Origin: Bacteroidales bacterium UBA2764
GTDB lineage: Bacteria > Bacteroidota > Bacteroidia > Bacteroidales > Paludibacteraceae
Assembly: GCA_002352705.1 (NCBI GenBank)
Contig: DEIW01000084.1
Location: forward strand, 1 to 6,529
DNA length: 6,529 bases
Direction: 5' to 3'
The notes beneath the pieces are model-generated. The model saw nothing but the letters and a program-made list of their open reading frames with translations. It ran no database searches and was not told the DNA's origin. Below are positions 5,341 through 6,529 of this stretch, piece by piece. Position 1 is the stretch's first letter, and each line of letters opens with the position of its first letter. Position numbers and translations under genes: made by a program.

Positions 5341-5348
5341 GGAGGTGA
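5341..5348 (+). promoter_or_regulatory. Unusually strong Shine-Dalgarno sequence
   Basis: GGAGGTGA stands 3 nt before ATG 5352 and fixes that start. It is a near-perfect anti-SD complement, whereas the other genes here lack one, as is normal in Bacteroidetes. This gene may therefore be translated under a different rule from its neighbours. Confidence 0.75.
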
Positions 5349-5351
5349 GCT

Positions 5352-5570
5352 ATGAAAGCAAGTATTCAGCTCATCACAGCGGCTGTGCTTTCTATCGGTG
5401 GATTAGTGCTCTTGTTCTGCGGGGCGTTTATCGCTCCGCAGGGCGAGATCCACGAAAGCCTGTTGGTCGGCTTCGGCGAGGTGGCAACATTCGCTGGAGC
5501 GTTGTTCGGGATTGATTACACTTACAAATGGAAGAGTAAGCATGGGAACCATCCACCTGAAGAGAGTTAG
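5352..5570 (+). CDS. Two-helix membrane protein, holin-like
   Basis: This 72-aa protein has two hydrophobic segments, about residues 6-28 (ITAAVLSIGGLVLLFCGAFI) and 36-54, joined by a short polar turn (PQGEIHES). Its charged C-terminal tail (YKWKSKHGNHPPEES) probably faces the cytoplasm. Length, topology and position directly before a DUF5675 gene and a small lipoprotein gene match phage class II holins, which perforate the inner membrane at lysis. Sequence alone cannot separate a holin from other small membrane proteins. Its end overlaps the next gene by 29 nt. Confidence 0.75.
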   Translation: MKASIQLITAAVLSIGGLVLLFCGAFIAPQGEIHESLLVGFGEVATFAGALFGIDYTYKWKSKHGNHPPEES

Positions 5571-5889
5571 TCGCGCTGGCAAGGCTGTACGCGGGACGAT
5601 AACCGGTTCGGCGCACGTATTACCGACCTTGGAGAATGCAGAGTTTATCATCCCTGAAGGGAAATATGAGCTAAAGATGACATGGTCGCCGCGGTTCAAG
5701 AAGATGATGCCTCTGGTGGACGGGGTCAAAAGCAGATCCGGCATACGGATACACACAGGGACGATACCCGAGCACTCCAAGGGTTGCATTCTTATGACGC
5801 CGAAAGGCGTAGAAACGATTAAAGAAATCCTAACTAAAAACGCAAAGAAAGATGAGAAAACTTTTATTCACATTAGCGATGCTTATTAG
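5542..5889 (+). CDS. DUF5675 family protein (putative envelope/lysis-associated)
   Basis: This 115-aa protein matches the DUF5675 pattern: IIPEGKYELKMTWSPRF (36-52), MMPLVDGV, then GIRIHTG (67-73) and SKGCILM (79-85). The family is common in phage and Bacteroidetes accessory loci and has no proven reaction that I can cite. The conserved H71 and C82 in an IH-x-G ... GC-I arrangement resemble the catalytic His and Cys of YkuD L,D-transpeptidases, so action on peptidoglycan is a reasonable inference. I choose ATG 5542 rather than the in-frame TTG at 5512, because family homology begins with the MGTIHLKRV strand. It overlaps the holin-like gene by 29 nt and the lipoprotein gene by 38 nt, indicating tight coupling. 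It has no signal peptide, so export through the neighbouring membrane protein would be needed if it acts on the wall. Confidence 0.85.
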   Translation: MGTIHLKRVSRAGKAVRGTITGSAHVLPTLENAEFIIPEGKYELKMTWSPRFKKMMPLVDGVKSRSGIRIHTGTIPEHSKGCILMTPKGVETIKEILTKNAKKDEKTFIHISDAY

Positions 5890-6040
5890 CATTGCAGTGT
5901 GCGCGGGGATGACGAGCTGTAAGGCTTGGCGAACCATCAGCACAAGCGCAACCTACACGCAAGTGGGCGACAGCACAAAGACCACGACCACTATCACCAC
6001 GAAGACCGTGGAGGAGTATCAGGGCGTGAAGAAAAATTAG
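5852..6040 (+). CDS. Short lipoprotein, spanin-like (Rz1-type candidate)
   Basis: This 62-aa protein has a typical signal: a basic start (MRK), hydrophobic core LLFTLAMLISIAV and lipobox MTSC with Cys at 23. The mature peptide would be about 40 residues, threonine-rich (GDSTKTTTTITTKTVEE) and ending YQGVKKN. The residue after Cys is Lys, and no acidic cluster follows, so the Bacteroidetes surface-export signal is absent and a periplasm-facing outer-membrane location is likely. Size and position after a holin-like gene and DUF5675 resemble outer-membrane spanin subunits of phage lysis cassettes. The inner-membrane partner is missing unless the two-helix protein fills that role. The gene begins 38 nt inside its predecessor and ends 25 nt before the terminator. 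Confidence 0.78.
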   Translation: MRKLLFTLAMLISIAVCAGMTSCKAWRTISTSATYTQVGDSTKTTTTITTKTVEEYQGVKKN

Positions 6041-6065
6041 CACCGCTAACTACGGCCAAGAATGG

Positions 6066-6090
6066 AAGGGGAGCGTAACGGCTCCCCTTT
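6066..6090 (+). terminator. Terminator closing the paralog/lysis-like unit
   Basis: AAGGGGAGC (6066-6074) and GCTCCCCTT (6081-6089) make a perfect 9-bp stem with loop GTAACG. The T-tract after it is poor (TTTGCTCT), so it may also stabilise the mRNA end or act from both strands (AAGG on the far side). Confidence 0.75.
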
Positions 6091-6097
6091 GCTCTAT

Positions 6098-6114
6098 GCG
6101 GGATATAATCCCGC
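6098..6114. repeat. Perfect palindromic hairpin GCGGGAT-ATA-ATCCCGC
   Basis: Seven-base arms and a 3-nt loop lie just after the terminator. It has the same design as 3077-3093, with a C-to-G change balanced by G-to-C on the opposite arm. Confidence 0.6.
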
Positions 6115-6340
6115 GTAAACAACAAACACTACACTCCGCATGGGCTACACCCGCATTGAGACCGAGCGGGCGGGGCGGCATCTTTAGCGGCCTTGTGCAG
6201 AACATGACGCTAATATGCCGGACGCGATGGTCGAACCGTCCTCACGTGGAGAGAGGACTGCGAAGGACTAAACCGCCTATGTCCGAGCCCACACACTACA
6301 AGCAGAAACAAAAAAAACGGCATACAATGCCGGACTAACA
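6115..6340. other. Gene-free, hairpin-rich region
   Basis: No convincing gene is seen. Open frames on either strand here have no family features and cross the palindromes. Structure is frequent: CGGCAT-CT-TTAGCG (6177-6190) against CGCTAA-T-ATGCCG with an 18-nt loop, GTCCTC (6238-6243) with GAGGAC (6253-6258), and CGGCAT-ACA-ATGCCG (6318-6332). It could be a noncoding RNA or the decayed edge of an element. No promoter match was found within it. Confidence 0.35.
6318..6332. repeat. Palindromic hairpin CGGCAT-ACA-ATGCCG
   Basis: Six-base arms and a 3-nt loop form the third member of the GGxAT-NNN-ATxCC palindrome set. An A-run precedes it, so on the minus strand it would read stem then T-run (eight T), a possible minus-strand terminator. 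Confidence 0.5.
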
Positions 6341-6464
6341 AACGAAGAGAAAAGGAGAAATAAAAAACGATTTTTTCTTTCCCAAAAAAAAATTTCGCGG
6401 AATGAAATGGAGCGAGAAAAAAGGATGGGGTCGGCTTACCGCTTGCATCGCCGGACATACTATA
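6341..6464. other. A/T-rich spacer without visible genes
   Basis: Homopolymer A and T runs dominate 6351-6392, and there is no ribosome site, conserved motif or promoter box that I can support. It separates the element from the rRNA operon end. Confidence 0.5.
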
Positions 6465-6502
6465 CAAAGAAAGAACCCCCGAGACGAATCTCAGAGGTTC
6501 TC
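6465..6502 (-). terminator. rRNA operon terminator
   Basis: Read on the minus strand, GAACCUCUGAGA pairs over 12 positions with UCUCGGGGGUUC (two G-U pairs) around a UUCG tetraloop, followed by UUUCUUUGU. The wobble pairs form only in the minus-strand RNA, which fixes the direction. It starts a few bases after the 5S 3' end. Confidence 0.88.
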
Positions 6503-6506
6503 AAAT

Positions 6507-6529
6507 TGGCGGCTACCTACTCTCCCACA
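6507..6529 (-). rRNA. rrf: 5S ribosomal RNA, 3' end (rest outside window)
   Basis: The minus-strand reading contains GGGAGAGTAGGTAGCCGCC, the conserved 3' terminal part of bacterial 5S rRNA, in a Bacteroidales-like form. A terminator follows at once, as expected for the last gene of an rRNA operon. Only about 23 nt are inside the window, so the exact 3' end is uncertain by a few bases. Confidence 0.85.

Noticed and set aside
6120..6320. tRNA gene near the rRNA operon
   Set aside because: No TTCRANY T-loop with a matching acceptor stem and anticodon arm could be fitted on either strand.
6096..6338. 80-aa open frame on + and an 85-aa open frame on - (6210-6467)
   Set aside because: Both have skewed composition (Arg/Pro/Thr or Phe/Ser runs from homopolymers), no start signals, and cross several palindromes.

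Overview
The window looks like chromosomal DNA of a gut Bacteroidales bacterium (Bacteroides, Phocaeicola or Parabacteroides type). Three sites match the Bacteroidetes -7 promoter box TAnnTTTG. Most genes start after AT-rich leaders without a Shine-Dalgarno sequence. A short lipoprotein has a relaxed lipobox, and the 5S rRNA 3' end at the right edge has the form GGGAGAGTAGGTAGCCGCC.

Layout, left to right. (1) 1-1589: the end of an operon, with the C-terminal SPASM part of a radical SAM enzyme overlapping by 4 nt a Gfo/Idh/MocA-type oxidoreductase. (2) 1650-2474: a self-contained unit with a promoter, a leader of about 240 nt carrying a long imperfect hairpin and a competing terminator-like hairpin, a 138-aa protein of unknown function (1925-2341), a helically phased T-rich repeat block and a strong terminator. 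(3) 2480-4360: a second unit with a promoter, an HNH endonuclease and three small unknown genes. A compact structured RNA ending in a U-tract lies in front of the third gene, and a strong terminator closes the unit. (4) 4336-6090: a third unit whose -33 box lies in the loop of the preceding terminator. It has a multi-hairpin leader of about 245 nt, two paralogous small basic proteins, a holin-like two-helix membrane protein, a DUF5675 protein and a short threonine-rich lipoprotein, the last three overlapping or closely packed, then a terminator. (5) 6091-6464: no convincing gene, several hairpins. (6) 6465-6529: on the minus strand, the rRNA-operon terminator and the 3' end of 5S rRNA, convergent with everything else.

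The block from about 2345 to 6340 has a phage-accessory character (HNH, holin-like, DUF5675, spanin-like lipoprotein, small structural-type proteins), but the window shows no integrase, replication, terminase, capsid or tail gene. The last unit reads as a compact 'highly transcribed small protein pair plus envelope/lysis module' beside an rRNA operon. What it makes or releases cannot be told from sequence alone. It is the best candidate here for something undescribed. Its function is inference; the gene order, the paralogy and the regulatory architecture are visible directly.
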